Part shown: piece after piece, positions 23,383 through 32,962 of the stretch
Numbering within the stretch: the stretch's first letter is position 1
Layout of the letters: each line of letters begins with the position of its first letter
Source: Arthrobacter sp. 35W
Lineage (GTDB): Bacteria > Actinomycetota > Actinomycetes > Actinomycetales > Micrococcaceae
NCBI RefSeq assembly: GCF_000482545.1
Contig: NZ_KI519454.1
Location: 1,896,954 to 1,960,953 of the forward strand
Direction: 5' to 3'
DNA length: 64,000 nt
The notes under the pieces: generated by a model
What the model saw: the letters and a program-made list of their open reading frames with translations, nothing else
Told to the model about the DNA's origin: nothing
The model's database searches: none
Position numbers and translations under genes: made by a program

Positions 23383-26064
23383 CTAGGAGCGGGTGTCGAT
23401 GGCCGCGGTGATGGCAGCCAGCGCGGCCCCCACCTTGGACGCATCGCTGCCGCCGCCCTGGGCGACGTCGTCCTTGCCGCCACCGCCGCCGCCAAGGATG
23501 CCGGCGGCAAGCTTGACCAGGGCACCGGCCTTGACGCCCTCGGCGCGGGCGGCCTCGTTCGTGGCCACCAGCACCATCGGGCGCTCATTGGCCACGCCGG
23601 CAACTGCCACGGTGGCCGGGGCGGAGCCCAGGCGGTTGCGCAGATCCAGGGCCAGCGCGCGCAGATCCTCCGCGCCGCCGATCTGGCCTGCATCGTGGGC
23701 GATCACGCTGACGCCGCGGGCATCGCGGGCCGTGGAGACCAGGTTGGCGGCGGCGGCCGTGAGCTGTTCCTTGCGCAGGCGCTCGAGCTCCTTCTCCGCC
23801 GACTTCAACTTGGCCAGGGTGGCAGCGATGCGCTCCTGCAGCAGGTTGGAGGGCACCTTGAGCATGTCGGTGAGTTCGCTGACCAGGGCACGCTCGGCGG
23901 CCAGGTGGCGGAACGCATCCATGCCGACAAAGGCTTCCACGCGGCGGTTGCCGGAGCCCACGGAGCCTTCGCCCAACAGGGTCAGGCTGCCGATGCGGGA
24001 TGTGCTGTCCACGTGCGTACCACCACAAAGCTCACGGGACCAGGCGCCGTCGATCTCCACCACGCGGACCTCGGAACCGTAGTTCTCACCGAACAGTGCC
24101 ATGGCGCCCAGGGCCTTGGCCTCATCCAGGGCCATGACCTTGGTCTGCACCTGGTAGTTGTTGCGGATGGCGATGTTGGACACTTCCTCGATCTCCGAGC
24201 GCGTGGCGGCGCTGAGGCCTTCGCCCCAGGAGAAGTCGAAGCGCAGGTAGCCGGCCTTGTTGAAGGAACCGCGCTGCAGCGCTTCCGGGCCGAGGATCTG
24301 GTGCAGGGCGGCGTGCACAATGTGCGTGCCGGTGTGTGCCTGCTCCGCGGCGTGGCGGCGTTCGCTGTCCACAGCGGCGCGCACCATAGCGTCTGCCGGC
24401 AGCTCGCCCTCGCGGACCACTGCCTTGTGCACGCTCAGGCCCTTGATGGGCTTCTGGACATCCAGAACCTCGACGACGAAGCCGTCACCGGTGATCAGAC
24501 CCGTGTCGGCAGCCTGGCCGCCGGCCTCGGCGTAGAACGGGGTCTCCGCCAGGACGATCTCAATCTCATCACCGGTCGAGGCGAAGCCAACCGGCTTGCC
24601 GCCGGAGAGGATCGAGCGGACGCGGGATTCGCCCTCAAGCTCGGTGTAGCCGGTGAAGACAGTCTCACCCTTGGCGAGGAGCTCGTGGAAGACTGTCAGA
24701 TCGGCGTGGCCGCTCTTCTTCTCACGGGCATCGGCCTGGGCGCGCTGGCGCTGCTCGAGCATCAGGGACCGGAAGCCGGCCTCATCCACGGCCAGTCCGG
24801 CCTCTTCGGCCATTTCCAGCGTCAGGTCGATCGGGAAGCCGTAGGTGTCGTGCAGAGCGAACGCATCCGCGCCGGAGAGCTGGGTGTTGGCTGCCTTGGA
24901 TTCCTTGACGGCCTCCTCCAGGCGGGCGGTGCCGCTGGCAATGGTGCGCAGGAAGGCACGCTCTTCGGCATAGGCGATGCGGCTGATGCGCTCGAAGTCG
25001 CTGGCGACCTGCGGGTAGGCGCCCTTCATGGCGTCGCGCGAGGCGGTCAGCAGCTCCGGCAGGCAGGCGCGTTCGACGCCGAGCAGGCGCATGGCGCGCA
25101 CGGCACGGCGGATCAGGCGGCGCAGCACGTAGCCGCGGCCCTCGTTGGAGGGGGTGACGCCGTCGGCGATCAGCATCAGCGCGGAGCGGATGTGGTCCGC
25201 CACCACGCGCATGCGGACGTCGTCCGTGTGGTGCGGGTCCTCGGCGGTCTCGGCGGAGGTGTATTCCTTGCCGGAGAGCTGGGCGGCAACATCGAGCACG
25301 GGGCGGACCTGGTCCGTCTCGTAGAAGTTCTCCACGCCCTGCAGGATCAGCGCCAGGCGCTCCAGACCCAGGCCGGTGTCGATGTTTTTCTTGGGCAGTT
25401 CGCCCAGAATCTCGAAGTTGTCCTTGCCGATGCCCTCGCCGCGCTGGAACTGCATGAACACGAGGTTCCAGATTTCGATGTAGCGCACATCGTCGACGGC
25501 GGGGCCGCCCTCGGGGCCGTAGGACGGGCCGCGGTCGTAGTAGATCTCCGAGCAGGGGCCGGCCGGGCCGGGCTGGCCGGTGGACCAGTAGTTGTCCTTC
25601 ATGCCCATGCGCTGGATGCGCTCGGCGGGCATGCCGGCAACCTCTTCCCAGAGGACGGCGGCCTCGTCGTCGTCCTGGTAGACGGTGACCCACAGACGGC
25701 TCTTGTCCAGGCCATAGCCACCGTCCTGTACGGAGGTGGTCAGCAGCTCCCAGGCGTAGCCGATGGCCTCGCGCTTGAAGTAGTCGCCGAAGGAGAAATT
25801 GCCGCACATCTGGAAGAACGTGCCGTGGCGGGCGGTCTTGCCCACCTCTTCGATGTCACCGGTGCGGATGCACTTCTGCACGCTGGTGGCGCGCGGGAAC
25901 GGGGCCTCTTCGCGGGCGGTCAGGTACGGAATGAACGGCACCATGCCGGCAACGGTGAACAACAGTGACGGGTCCGAGGACACCAGCGACGCCGACTCCA
26001 CGGGCGTATGGCCCTTGGAGCTGAAGAATTCAATCCAGCGGCGTGCGATTTCGTGGGACTTCAT
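23383..26064 (-). CDS. alaS: Alanyl-tRNA synthetase
   Basis: Charges tRNA-Ala and edits Ser/Gly mischarging. The class II core starts at the N-terminus (EIARRWIEFFSSKGHT, then RATSVQKCIRTGDIEEVGKT and FSFGDYFKREAI); the editing site has HTGTHIVHAAL and the zinc motif ELCGGTHVDS; the tail has the glycine-rich C-Ala domain (GGGGGGKDD). The frame is open to 26223, but ATG 26064 with CCAGGATT upstream matches the family start and gives 893 residues. It precedes ruvX by 2 nt. Confidence 0.97.
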   Translation of the reverse strand: MKSHEIARRWIEFFSSKGHTPVESASLVSSDPSLLFTVAGMVPFIPYLTAREEAPFPRATSVQKCIRTGDIEEVGKTARHGTFFQMCGNFSFGDYFKREAIGYAWELLTTSVQDGGYGLDKSRLWVTVYQDDDEAAVLWEEVAGMPAERIQRMGMKDNYWSTGQPGPAGPCSEIYYDRGPSYGPEGGPAVDDVRYIEIWNLVFMQFQRGEGIGKDNFEILGELPKKNIDTGLGLERLALILQGVENFYETDQVRPVLDVAAQLSGKEYTSAETAEDPHHTDDVRMRVVADHIRSALMLIADGVTPSNEGRGYVLRRLIRRAVRAMRLLGVERACLPELLTASRDAMKGAYPQVASDFERISRIAYAEERAFLRTIASGTARLEEAVKESKAANTQLSGADAFALHDTYGFPIDLTLEMAEEAGLAVDEAGFRSLMLEQRQRAQADAREKKSGHADLTVFHELLAKGETVFTGYTELEGESRVRSILSGGKPVGFASTGDEIEIVLAETPFYAEAGGQAADTGLITGDGFVVEVLDVQKPIKGLSVHKAVVREGELPADAMVRAAVDSERRHAAEQAHTGTHIVHAALHQILGPEALQRGSFNKAGYLRFDFSWGEGLSAATRSEIEEVSNIAIRNNYQVQTKVMALDEAKALGAMALFGENYGSEVRVVEIDGAWSRELCGGTHVDSTSRIGSLTLLGEGSVGSGNRRVEAFVGMDAFRHLAAERALVSELTDMLKVPSNLLQERIAATLAKLKSAEKELERLRKEQLTAAAANLVSTARDARGVSVIAHDAGQIGGAEDLRALALDLRNRLGSAPATVAVAGVANERPMVLVATNEAARAEGVKAGALVKLAAGILGGGGGGKDDVAQGGGSDASKVGAALAAITAAIDTRS

Positions 26065-26104
26065 AATCCTGGTGGACCCTTCGTTGTAAAGATAAAACGT
26101 ACGT

Positions 26105-26362
26105 TTAGCGGCGGCCGGCGGCGTGCGAGGACAGGGAGGCGCGGGCCTCTGCTGCGTCAACGCCCAAGGCGGCGCGCAGCTCGGCCTCGCGCTCGGCGCT
26201 GCCCTCGCGGATGGCATCGGCAAAGTCTAAAAAGCTGTCACTCAGTCTACCCACCGCACGGTTGAGGCCCTCCGGGCCCAGGGTGCCGCGGACCTGGGAG
26301 TACTTGCGCACACACACCACGCCAATGGCGATGCCTGTGCCCAGCCAGAAGATGGTCTTCAT
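26105..26362 (-). CDS. DUF6167-type small membrane-associated protein
   Basis: 85 residues with an N-terminal hydrophobic segment (IFWLGTGIAIGVVCV, residues 4-18) followed by a basic and then acidic helical tail (LSDSFLDFADAIREGSAEREAELRAAL split over two helices). This is the small protein found next to alaS in many actinobacteria (DUF6167, recalled from annotation of relatives). Function unknown. It lies 33 nt after the DUF948 gene and 40 nt before alaS, so cotranscription is likely. Confidence 0.8.
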   Translation of the reverse strand: MKTIFWLGTGIAIGVVCVRKYSQVRGTLGPEGLNRAVGRLSDSFLDFADAIREGSAEREAELRAALGVDAAEARASLSSHAAGRR

Positions 26363-26395
26363 AGTTGTCCAGTCCTTGAATCTACGGGGGTGCGG

Positions 26396-26773
26396 CTAGC
26401 GGCCGCGCGAGGGGCGGGTGCGGGTGCTGCGGCGGCCGGCAAAGGCCGAGCGCACGCCGTAGGAGAACGCCGCCACCTTGATCAGCGGCTGGCCGAGCGT
26501 GGCGGCAAACAGCGACGACAGAGCGGAAATGTTGGCGGTGGCGTCCGAGACATTGGTGGCAATGCCATCGACCTTGGCCAGCTGGGCATTGGTGGTTGAC
26601 ACCGTGGCCGTGACCTCGTCAATCAAGGGTGTGGTGCCGTCGCTGAGCGCCTTGATGGTGGTGCGCATTTCATCAAAGACCTTGCCGAGCTTCAACACGG
26701 GAACGGCCAAAATGGCCACCAGGACCGCAAATACACCTGCGGCCACCAGGCCTGCAATATCTCCACCGCTCAT
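26396..26773 (-). CDS. DUF948 domain protein
   Basis: 125 residues: an N-terminal membrane helix (IAGLVAAGVFAVLVAILAV, near 5-24) followed by a long helix typical of DUF948 (VFDEMRTTIKALSDG, TPLIDEVTATVSTTNAQLA) that should form a coiled coil in or along the membrane, and a very basic C-terminus (RRSTRTRPSRGR). Function unknown. ATG 26773 is preceded by GAGG at 9 nt; an in-frame ATG at 26788 is also possible. Its position between rpsD and alaS is conserved in the group. Confidence 0.8.
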   Translation of the reverse strand: MSGGDIAGLVAAGVFAVLVAILAVPVLKLGKVFDEMRTTIKALSDGTTPLIDEVTATVSTTNAQLAKVDGIATNVSDATANISALSSLFAATLGQPLIKVAAFSYGVRSAFAGRRSTRTRPSRGR

Positions 26774-26850
26774 GGCGGGCCGCCTCATTTCCTGTGGTGG
26801 GGTGGCCCGGGCGGCTTCCCCGGGACGCTTCCTTAGTACCTTACCTACAA

Positions 26851-26880
26851 AACAGCCCGCGGCGTGTGCCGCGGGCTGTT
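26851..26880 (-). terminator. Rho-independent terminator of rpsD
   Basis: Perfect 13-bp stem AACAGCCCGCGGC (26851-26863) / 26868-26880 with a 4-nt loop, followed on the minus strand by TTTGTAGG. It lies 60 nt past the rpsD stop. Confidence 0.85.
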
Positions 26881-26939
26881 GAGTGGTGGCCTGCCGGCCG
26901 CCCCAGGGGCGGCCGGCAAACCCTCAGGCTAAAGGGAAT

Positions 26940-27566
26940 TTAGCGCGAGTAGAATTCGACGACGAGCTGCTCTTCGCAGGTCACGGGGACCTCGGAGCGC
27001 TTCGGGCGGCGCACCAGGCGAGCCTGGAGGCTTTCCAGCTTGACGTCCAGGTAGGCCGGAACGGCGGGCAGCACGTCGCGGTGTGCACCGGCGGCGGCAA
27101 CCTGCAGCGGGGCCATGGTCTGGCTGCGCGGGTGTACGTGGATCAGCTGACCCTCGGCAACGCGGAACGACGGGCGGTCCACGCGGGCGCCGTCAACCAT
27201 GATGTGGCGGTGGACAACCAGCTGGCGGGCCTGGGCGGTGGTGCGGGCGAAGCCGGCACGCAGAACCAGGGCATCCAGACGCATTTCCAGCAGCTCAACC
27301 AGGTTCTCACCGGTCAGGCCCTTGGTGCGCTTGGCTTCCTCGAAGGCACGGGTCATCTGTGCTTCGCGGATGCCGTACTGGGCGCGCAGACGCTGCTTTT
27401 CGCGCAGACGCACCGCGTAGTCGCTGTCCTGCTTCTTACGGGCACGACCGTGCTCGCCGGGACCGTACGGGCGACGCTCCAGGTACTTTGCAGCCTTGGG
27501 GGTCAGAGCAATGCCGAGAGACCGCGAAAGGCGGGTCTGCCGGCGGGCACGCAGAGTGTTAGACAC
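26940..27566 (-). CDS. rpsD: 30S ribosomal protein S4
   Basis: Primary 16S rRNA-binding assembly protein. SNTLRARRQTRLSRSLG near the start, the S4 RNA-binding domain around MRLDALVLRAGFARTTAQARQ and QLVVHRHIMVDGARV, and the ending QLVVEFYSR are diagnostic. The frame is open to 27638, but the GTG at 27566 with AAAGGA 7 nt upstream gives the standard 208 residues. No cysteine zinc motif is present (zinc-independent form). It has its own terminator and stands outside a ribosomal operon, as usual in this phylum. Confidence 0.97.
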   Translation of the reverse strand: MSNTLRARRQTRLSRSLGIALTPKAAKYLERRPYGPGEHGRARKKQDSDYAVRLREKQRLRAQYGIREAQMTRAFEEAKRTKGLTGENLVELLEMRLDALVLRAGFARTTAQARQLVVHRHIMVDGARVDRPSFRVAEGQLIHVHPRSQTMAPLQVAAAGAHRDVLPAVPAYLDVKLESLQARLVRRPKRSEVPVTCEEQLVVEFYSR

Positions 27567-27595
27567 TTGTGTGTCCTTTCGGTAAACGTGTGGCA

Positions 27596-27615
27596 AAAGC
27601 CCCCGGAGGGGCTTT
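27596..27615 (-). terminator. Hairpin with U-tract in the rarA-rpsD gap
   Basis: 8-bp perfect stem AAAGCCCC / GGGGCTTT with a 4-nt loop, read on the minus strand and followed by TTTG, 30 nt before the rpsD start. It may end rarA transcripts or act as a leader attenuator of rpsD. The rest of the 267-nt gap shows only a TAGAAT box near 27773-27778. Confidence 0.45.
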
Positions 27616-27833
27616 GTGGAATAACTGGCCTCCATCATGGAGAGTTAGGGCTGCCACTGCCCATCGCTGCAGCCGCTGGGCATACCCGTCTCCTGCGCTT
27701 TGGCGCGGAAAAATCCGTGCCAAACCGGGAAATGCAGCGGGTATGGAGCCAAGGCTTGCCAGTGCAGCGTTAATTCTAGCATTTGTTTCCCGCGGGCTCC
27801 CTGCAGCCCTGCTGCCTGGCGTGCCGTGCGCTG

Positions 27834-29291
27834 CTACTTGCCGCCCTCCTGGCGGACGATCGCGCGCAGCCGCGCCAGCCGGGTGGCGATGTCCCGTTCG
27901 GCCCCATTGGTGGTGGGCGTGTAGTAGTCCCGCCCCACCAGATCGTCCGGCGGGTACTGCTGCGGGGCCACCGAATGCGGCGCATCGTGGGCGTAGTAGT
28001 ATCCCTTGCCGTGGCCCAGCTGCGCCGCCCCCGGGTAGTGGGCGTCGCGAAGATGCGGCGGAATGGTGGTGCCCCGTCCGGCCCGGACATCGGCAATGGC
28101 GGCGTTGATGCCGTTGTAGGAGGCATTGGATTTGGGCGCAGTCGCCAGATGCACCACGGCCTCGGCCAGGATGATCCGCCCCTCCGGCATGCCGATCAGC
28201 GCCACGGCCTGCGCTGCGGCCACGGCGGTCTGCAAGGCCGTGGGATCGGCCATGCCAACATCTTCGGAAGCCGAGATCATCAGCCGCCGGGCAATGAAGC
28301 GCGGGTCCTCCCCCGCCTCCAGCATCCTGGCCAGATAGTGCAGCGACGCATCCACATCCGATCCGCGGATGGATTTGATGAACGCGCTGATGACGTCGTA
28401 GTGCTGGTCCCCGGCGCGGTCGTAGCGCACGGCAGCGGCATCGATGGCGCGCTCGGCGTCGGCCAGCTCGACGACGGCGGGCGGCAGTTCCAGCCCCGGC
28501 AGCCCCTCACCCTGGGCAGCCTTGGCTTTGGCCTTGCCCCCGGGCTGCGCGGACAGGGCCACGCCCGCCGCGGCCTCGAGCGTGGTGAGCGCCCGGCGGG
28601 CATCGCCCGCGGCCAGCCGCACCAGATGGTCCAGGGCCTCCTCGCTGAGGACCACCTTGGAATCCAGCCCGCGGGGATCCTCCACCGCCCGCAGCAGCAG
28701 GCCGCGGATGTCGTCATTGGTGAGCGGTTTCAAAGTCAACAGGATGGACCGCGAGAGCAGCGGCGAGACCACGGAGAATGAGGGGTTCTCCGTGGTGGCG
28801 GCAATCAGCACCACCCAGCGGTTCTCCACCCCGGGCAGCAGTGCATCCTGCTGGGCCTTGTTGAAGCGGTGGATCTCATCCAGGAACAGCACAGTGGTGC
28901 GGCCATGCAGATCCCGGTTGGTCAGGGCATCGTCCATCACCTTGCGGACATCCTTGACGCCGGCGGTGATCGCCGACAGCTCTACAAAGGTCCGGCCCGG
29001 GCCGCGCGCAATCACATGGGCCAGCGTCGTCTTGCCGGTGCCCGGCGGGCCCCAGAGGATCACGGAGCTGGGACCGGCGGGACCGGCGGCTCCGGCCGGA
29101 CCTGCAGCGAGCATCCGCAGCGGGGAGCCTGCGCCCAAAAGCTGCTGCTGGCCCACCACCTCGTCCAGGCTGCGCGGGCGCATCCGCACGGCCAGCGGGC
29201 TGCGCGGGCGTGCCGGCGCGCCGGTTCCCTCGTCGACGTCGCCTTCGCCGTCGTCGGCGTCCGCCAGGGAGGAATCAAAGAGATCAGTCAC
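27834..29291 (-). CDS. rarA: Replication-associated recombination protein A (AAA+ ATPase)
   Basis: RarA/MgsA-family ATPase acting at stalled forks, related to clamp-loader subunits. Walker [17 protein letters not shown] near residue 80, Walker [19 protein letters not shown], sensor 1 [10 protein letters not shown], and the RarA C-terminal tetramerisation part (YHYSHDAP-like [16 protein letters not shown], then [13 protein letters not shown]). An unusual acidic leader ([16 protein letters not shown]) and an Ala/Gly/Pro-rich insertion before Walker A add length (485 residues). The GTG start has AGGGGA adjacent and a TAGCCT box 6 nt upstream. Confidence 0.94.
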   Translation of the reverse strand: MTDLFDSSLADADDGEGDVDEGTGAPARPRSPLAVRMRPRSLDEVVGQQQLLGAGSPLRMLAAGPAGAAGPAGPSSVILWGPPGTGKTTLAHVIARGPGRTFVELSAITAGVKDVRKVMDDALTNRDLHGRTTVLFLDEIHRFNKAQQDALLPGVENRWVVLIAATTENPSFSVVSPLLSRSILLTLKPLTNDDIRGLLLRAVEDPRGLDSKVVLSEEALDHLVRLAAGDARRALTTLEAAAGVALSAQPGGKAKAKAAQGEGLPGLELPPAVVELADAERAIDAAAVRYDRAGDQHYDVISAFIKSIRGSDVDASLHYLARMLEAGEDPRFIARRLMISASEDVGMADPTALQTAVAAAQAVALIGMPEGRIILAEAVVHLATAPKSNASYNGINAAIADVRAGRGTTIPPHLRDAHYPGAAQLGHGKGYYYAHDAPHSVAPQQYPPDDLVGRDYYTPTTNGAERDIATRLARLRAIVRQEGGK

Positions 29292-29297
29292 TCCCCT

Positions 29298-29438
29298 AGG
29301 CTATCGGGCCTCCCCGACAGTGCCAGCCGCCGGCGGCGTTGCGGCCCGCCCGCGGGTGGACCAGCAGATCGACCGCTAGCGCCGTCGTGCTCTCCCCAGC
29401 CTCGCTGCGCTCGGCTGGGGCCCCTCGAGCACTAGGCT
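29298..29438. promoter_or_regulatory. Divergent leaderless-type promoters of rarA and the VLRF1 gene
   Basis: TAGCCT (29298-29303, minus) lies 6 nt before the rarA GTG, and TAGGCT (29433-29438, plus) lies 6 nt before the GTG at 29445. Both spacings would place the transcript 5' end at the start codon. No clear -35 boxes. An inverted repeat CCCCAGC/GCTGGGG occupies the middle of the gap. Confidence 0.4.
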
Positions 29439-29444
29439 TAGCGC

Positions 29445-30098
29445 GTGAATCAATCGAGCCGCAGTACGCGAGTGTCAGCCGAACGACTGCCGGGTTGGGT
29501 GCAGCGGTTTGCGGCCAGCCACGGCGGTTCCCTGGACTCCGACACCACGGACGAGGGGCTGCTGCTCACCGCCACGGACGGGGCGACGGCGCTGCTGCGG
29601 GCTCCGTGGCCCGTGGACGGGCGGCCCGGCAGAGGTGCCGACGACGTCGAACGGCTGGCCTCCCTTGCCGCCCAGCCCCGTGCTCTGGGGCTGATCCTGG
29701 TCCGCCGCGGCGGCTTCGCCGTCGGGGTATCCGCGGGCGCCGAACTGGTCCAGCACAAAGCTGGCACCCGGTATGTGCAATCCCGCACGGCAGCCGGCGG
29801 CGGTTCGCAGCAGCGTTTTGCCCGGCGGCGCGCCAACCAGGCCGATGCCCTGGTGGAGTCAACCGCAGCTGCCGCGGCGGCCGCCTTCGACGGCCATGCC
29901 GTGGAGTATCTGGCCCTTGGCGGAGACAAGGCCCTCCTGGAACTTGTCCTCGCCGAGCCCACGCTGAAGAACTACGCAGGCCGCACCCGGCTGAGGCTGC
30001 TGGACGTCCCGGATCCCCGGGCGGCGGTCCTGGCCAAGGCCGCGGCGGACTTCGCCGCCGTCCAGATCCTCATCACGGACCCGCCCCCTCAACTGTGA
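29445..30098 (+). CDS. acVLRF1-type peptidyl-tRNA hydrolase
   Basis: 217 residues of the actinobacterial Vms1-like release-factor-1 (VLRF1) family. The eRF1-like core carries the loop GGGSQQRFARRRANQ at about 118-132, corresponding to the catalytic GxxQ loop of Vms1/ANKZF1, which cleaves peptidyl-tRNA on stalled large ribosomal subunits. VEYLALGGDKALLELVL follows as the next conserved strand-helix. The bacterial role is inferred from the family. GTG start without an RBS but with a close TAGGCT box. Divergent from rarA and convergent with a GNAT gene. Confidence 0.85.
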   Translation: MNQSSRSTRVSAERLPGWVQRFAASHGGSLDSDTTDEGLLLTATDGATALLRAPWPVDGRPGRGADDVERLASLAAQPRALGLILVRRGGFAVGVSAGAELVQHKAGTRYVQSRTAAGGGSQQRFARRRANQADALVESTAAAAAAAFDGHAVEYLALGGDKALLELVLAEPTLKNYAGRTRLRLLDVPDPRAAVLAKAAADFAAVQILITDPPPQL

Positions 30099-30150
30099 GA
30101 CAGCAGATGTTGCTCTGAGCGCTCAGAACGACGTTATCTGTCGCACAGAT
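30094..30150. terminator. Imperfect long hairpin between convergent genes
   Basis: CTGTGAGACAG at the 5' end pairs with CTGTCGCACAG at the 3' end (10 of 11), and the centre is the perfect 12-bp palindrome CTGAGCGCTCAG. The middle pairs partly. It begins at the VLRF1 stop codon and ends at the GNAT stop, so it may terminate both. Confidence 0.5.
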
Positions 30151-30969
30151 TCAGCACGACGACGTCGGGCGGCGCAGCGGTGCCTGGCGGTAGTGATAGC
30201 GGGCCGCCTCGCGGAACCCCGCCGTCTCGTAGAGGGCGCGGGCTCCTGCGTTGGATGCCATGACCAGCAGGAATATATCCTCCACGCCCCGGCCGGCGCC
30301 GTCGGCCAGCAGCGCGTCGAGGACCGCCGCACCCACACCCGTCCGCCGGGCATCCGGGCGGACGGCCATGGCGTAGACGCCGCCCCAGGTTCCGCCGGCT
30401 GTCTGCCCGGGCACGGCCAGCCGGCCCACGCCGATCGCTGCGCCAGTGTGGTCGTACACCGTGGCGTAGCGCGACGGCGTGGCCGCCAGGATCCGCTCGG
30501 CCACCACCCGCTCGGCGGGGCCGCCTCTGCCATCCACGCTCCACCAGAGCTGCAGCCACTCCTCGCTGGGGCGATCGGCAAGTTCGACGGCGTGGCCTCG
30601 GGAACTGGCCGATGCGGCCACCGGGGGCGGTACCGTGCGGACCATCACCAAAGTCTCGGAGTTGCGGGTGAACCGCAGTCCGTCCAGCAGTTCGTTGAGA
30701 GCGGCATGGCGCTCATGGGCCAGCACCTGGACGATCACGGGCTGCCGCCGCGCCCGGTACCATGCCGCCGCTGCGGCCAGTTCCTCGGCCGGATCCTCCA
30801 CACTGCGGCGCGGCCACAGCGAGTTGGCCCGCTGCGTCACACCTCCCGCCGAGCGCAGCACCCAAGGGCCGGCGTCGTCGTAGTCGGGCGAACGCCAGGC
30901 GGCGTCCATCAGTTCCTCCAGCAGCAGCGGATCCACGGCGGTCACGTCGGCATCGGGGTTTCTCGGCAT
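30151..30969 (-). CDS. GNAT-family N-acetyltransferase, two-domain
   Basis: 272 residues. The C-terminal half is a GNAT acetyltransferase: GVYAMAVRPDARRTGVGAAV carries the acetyl-CoA R-x-x-G-x-G/A loop and LLVMASNAGARALYETAGF is motif B. The N-terminal half is a degenerate GNAT-like domain with an RRQPVIVQVLAHERHAALN segment. The architecture recalls other actinobacterial two-domain GNAT proteins, but the substrate cannot be told. ATG 30969 has AAGGAA 6 nt upstream and is preferred over the open frame to 31032. Downstream of aspS, separated by a strong terminator. Confidence 0.8.
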   Translation of the reverse strand: MPRNPDADVTAVDPLLLEELMDAAWRSPDYDDAGPWVLRSAGGVTQRANSLWPRRSVEDPAEELAAAAAWYRARRQPVIVQVLAHERHAALNELLDGLRFTRNSETLVMVRTVPPPVAASASSRGHAVELADRPSEEWLQLWWSVDGRGGPAERVVAERILAATPSRYATVYDHTGAAIGVGRLAVPGQTAGGTWGGVYAMAVRPDARRTGVGAAVLDALLADGAGRGVEDIFLLVMASNAGARALYETAGFREAARYHYRQAPLRRPTSSC

Positions 30970-30997
30970 GGCGGTTCCTTCGTTCACACAGCTGGAA

Positions 30998-31038
30998 ACG
31001 CCCGTGGCCTCCCGGGAATTCCGGGAGGCCACGGGCGT
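30998..31038 (-). terminator. Terminator after aspS
   Basis: Perfect 18-bp stem (30998-31015 / 31021-31038) with a GAATT loop, about 50 nt past the aspS stop and 30 nt before the GNAT start codon. No U-tract. Confidence 0.7.
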
Positions 31039-31085
31039 CCAGCGGCACGTGCGTGCCGCCGTCGGGCTGGACTAGCGCGTGGTGG

Positions 31086-32861
31086 CTAGGACTCGGCCTT
31101 CTTGGCCTCGGGCTTGAAGTCCACGCCGGCTTCCTTGCGCTGCTGCGCGGTGATCGGAGCCGGAGCCGCGGTCAGCGGGTCGTAGCCGCCGCCGGACTTC
31201 GGGAAGGCGATGACGTCGCGGATGGAATCCACGCCGGCCAGCAGGGACACGGCACGGTCCCAGCCGATGGCCATTCCACCGTGCGGCGGGGCGCCGAACT
31301 TGAAGCCCTCGAGCAGGAAGCCGAACTTCTCCTCGGCCTGCTCGTGGCTGAGGCCCATGACGGCGAAGACGCGCTCCTGGACATCGCGCTGGTGGATGCG
31401 GATGGAACCGCCGCCGATCTCGTTGCCGTTGCAGACGATGTCGTAGGCGTAGGCCAGGGCGGTTTCCGGATCCGTGTCGAACGTGTCCATGAACTCCGGC
31501 TTGGGCGAGGTGAACGCGTGGTGCACGGCCGTCCAGGCACCGGCGCCGACGGCGACGTCGCCGGAGGCAACGGCAGCGGCGGCGGGCTCGAACATCGGCG
31601 CGTCAACGATCCACACGAAGGCCCAGTCGTTGGGGTCGATCAGGCCGGTGCGGTGGCCGATCTCCACACGGGCGGCACCGAGCAGGGCGCGCGAGGCGCT
31701 CTTCTCACCGGCAGCGAAGAAGATGCAGTCGCCGGGCTTGGCGCCGACGGCGTCGGCCAGGCCGGCGCGCTCGATCTCGGTGAGGTTCTTGGCCACGGGG
31801 CCGGTGAGCTCGCCGTCCTCCTTGTAGAGCACGTAGGCCAGACCCTTGGCGCCGCGCTGCTTGGCCCATTCCTGCCAGGCATCCAGCGTGCGGCGGGCCT
31901 GGGAGGCTCCACCGGGCATGACGACGGCGCCGACGTAGGGTGCCTTGAAGACGCCGAACTCGGTGTCCTTGAAGAATTCCGTCAGCTCGGTGAGCTCCTG
32001 GCCGAAGCGCAGGTCCGGCTTGTCGGAGCCGTAGCGGGCCATGGCGTCCAGATAGGTCATGCGCTGGATCGGCATCGGGATTTCGACGTCGATCAGCTTC
32101 CACAGGGCGGAGACAACCTTCTCGCCCAGGGCGATGATGTCTTCCTGGTCCACGAAGCTGGCCTCGATGTCGAGCTGGGTGAACTCCGGCTGGCGGTCCG
32201 CACGGAAGTCCTCATCGCGGTAGCAGCGGGCGATCTGGTAGTACTTCTCAAATCCTCCGACCTGCAGGAGCTGCTTGAACAGCTGCGGGGACTGCGGCAG
32301 CGCGTACCAGGAGCCGGGGGCCAGACGGGCCGGCACCACAAAGTCGCGGGCGCCTTCCGGGGTGGAGCGCGTCAGCGTGGGGGTCTCGATTTCGATGTAG
32401 CCCTCCTGGTGCAGCAGCTCGCGGGCCACGCGGTTGGCCTCGCTGCGCAGGCGCAGGTTGCGCTGCATGGTGGGGCGGCGCAGGTCCAGGTAGCGGTGCT
32501 TCAGGCGGGCTTCCTCGCCAACCTCCACGTGCTCGTCCACCTGGAACGGCAGCGGAGCGGCCTCGTTGAGGACCACAACCTTCTCGGCGATGACCTCGAT
32601 CTCGCCGGTGGCGAGGTGGGCGTTTTCGTTGCCCTCCGGACGGCGCTCTACGGTGCCGGTGATCTGCAGAACGTACTCGTTGCGCAGGCCGTGGAACACA
32701 TCCTCCTCGCGGACCACAATCTGGGCCACACCTGAGGCATCGCGCAGATCGAGGAAGGCCACACCGCCGTGGTCCCGGCGTCGGGCAACCCAACCGGAGA
32801 GGGTTACAGTTTGTCCGATGTGCTCGGCCCGCAGGGAGCCAAGGTCATGTGTGCGCAGCAC
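31086..32861 (-). CDS. aspS: Aspartyl-tRNA synthetase
   Basis: Class II synthetase with an N-terminal anticodon-binding OB fold ([37 protein letters not shown]) and catalytic domain ([52 protein letters not shown]) interrupted by the bacterial GAD insertion; the ending [17 protein letters not shown] is typical. The frame is open to 32948, but GTG 32861 with GAAAGGAA 5 nt upstream begins exactly at the conserved LRTHDLGSL and yields 591 residues. Follows hisS across a gap filled by a palindromic repeat. Confidence 0.97.
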   Translation of the reverse strand: MLRTHDLGSLRAEHIGQTVTLSGWVARRRDHGGVAFLDLRDASGVAQIVVREEDVFHGLRNEYVLQITGTVERRPEGNENAHLATGEIEVIAEKVVVLNEAAPLPFQVDEHVEVGEEARLKHRYLDLRRPTMQRNLRLRSEANRVARELLHQEGYIEIETPTLTRSTPEGARDFVVPARLAPGSWYALPQSPQLFKQLLQVGGFEKYYQIARCYRDEDFRADRQPEFTQLDIEASFVDQEDIIALGEKVVSALWKLIDVEIPMPIQRMTYLDAMARYGSDKPDLRFGQELTELTEFFKDTEFGVFKAPYVGAVVMPGGASQARRTLDAWQEWAKQRGAKGLAYVLYKEDGELTGPVAKNLTEIERAGLADAVGAKPGDCIFFAAGEKSASRALLGAARVEIGHRTGLIDPNDWAFVWIVDAPMFEPAAAAVASGDVAVGAGAWTAVHHAFTSPKPEFMDTFDTDPETALAYAYDIVCNGNEIGGGSIRIHQRDVQERVFAVMGLSHEQAEEKFGFLLEGFKFGAPPHGGMAIGWDRAVSLLAGVDSIRDVIAFPKSGGGYDPLTAAPAPITAQQRKEAGVDFKPEAKKAES

Positions 32862-32962
32862 AGCATTCCTTTCAAAGGTGATGGTGCCGGGACCAGGATG
32901 CGGCCCAGCGAAGGTATCTGCAGTCAAGTTTAGCCGGGCGGGCTCCAACGCCCGCCCGGCAG

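Noticed and set aside
23167-25968. Plus-strand open frame of 933 codons over alaS
   Set aside because: Shadow of alaS; codon-derived composition only.
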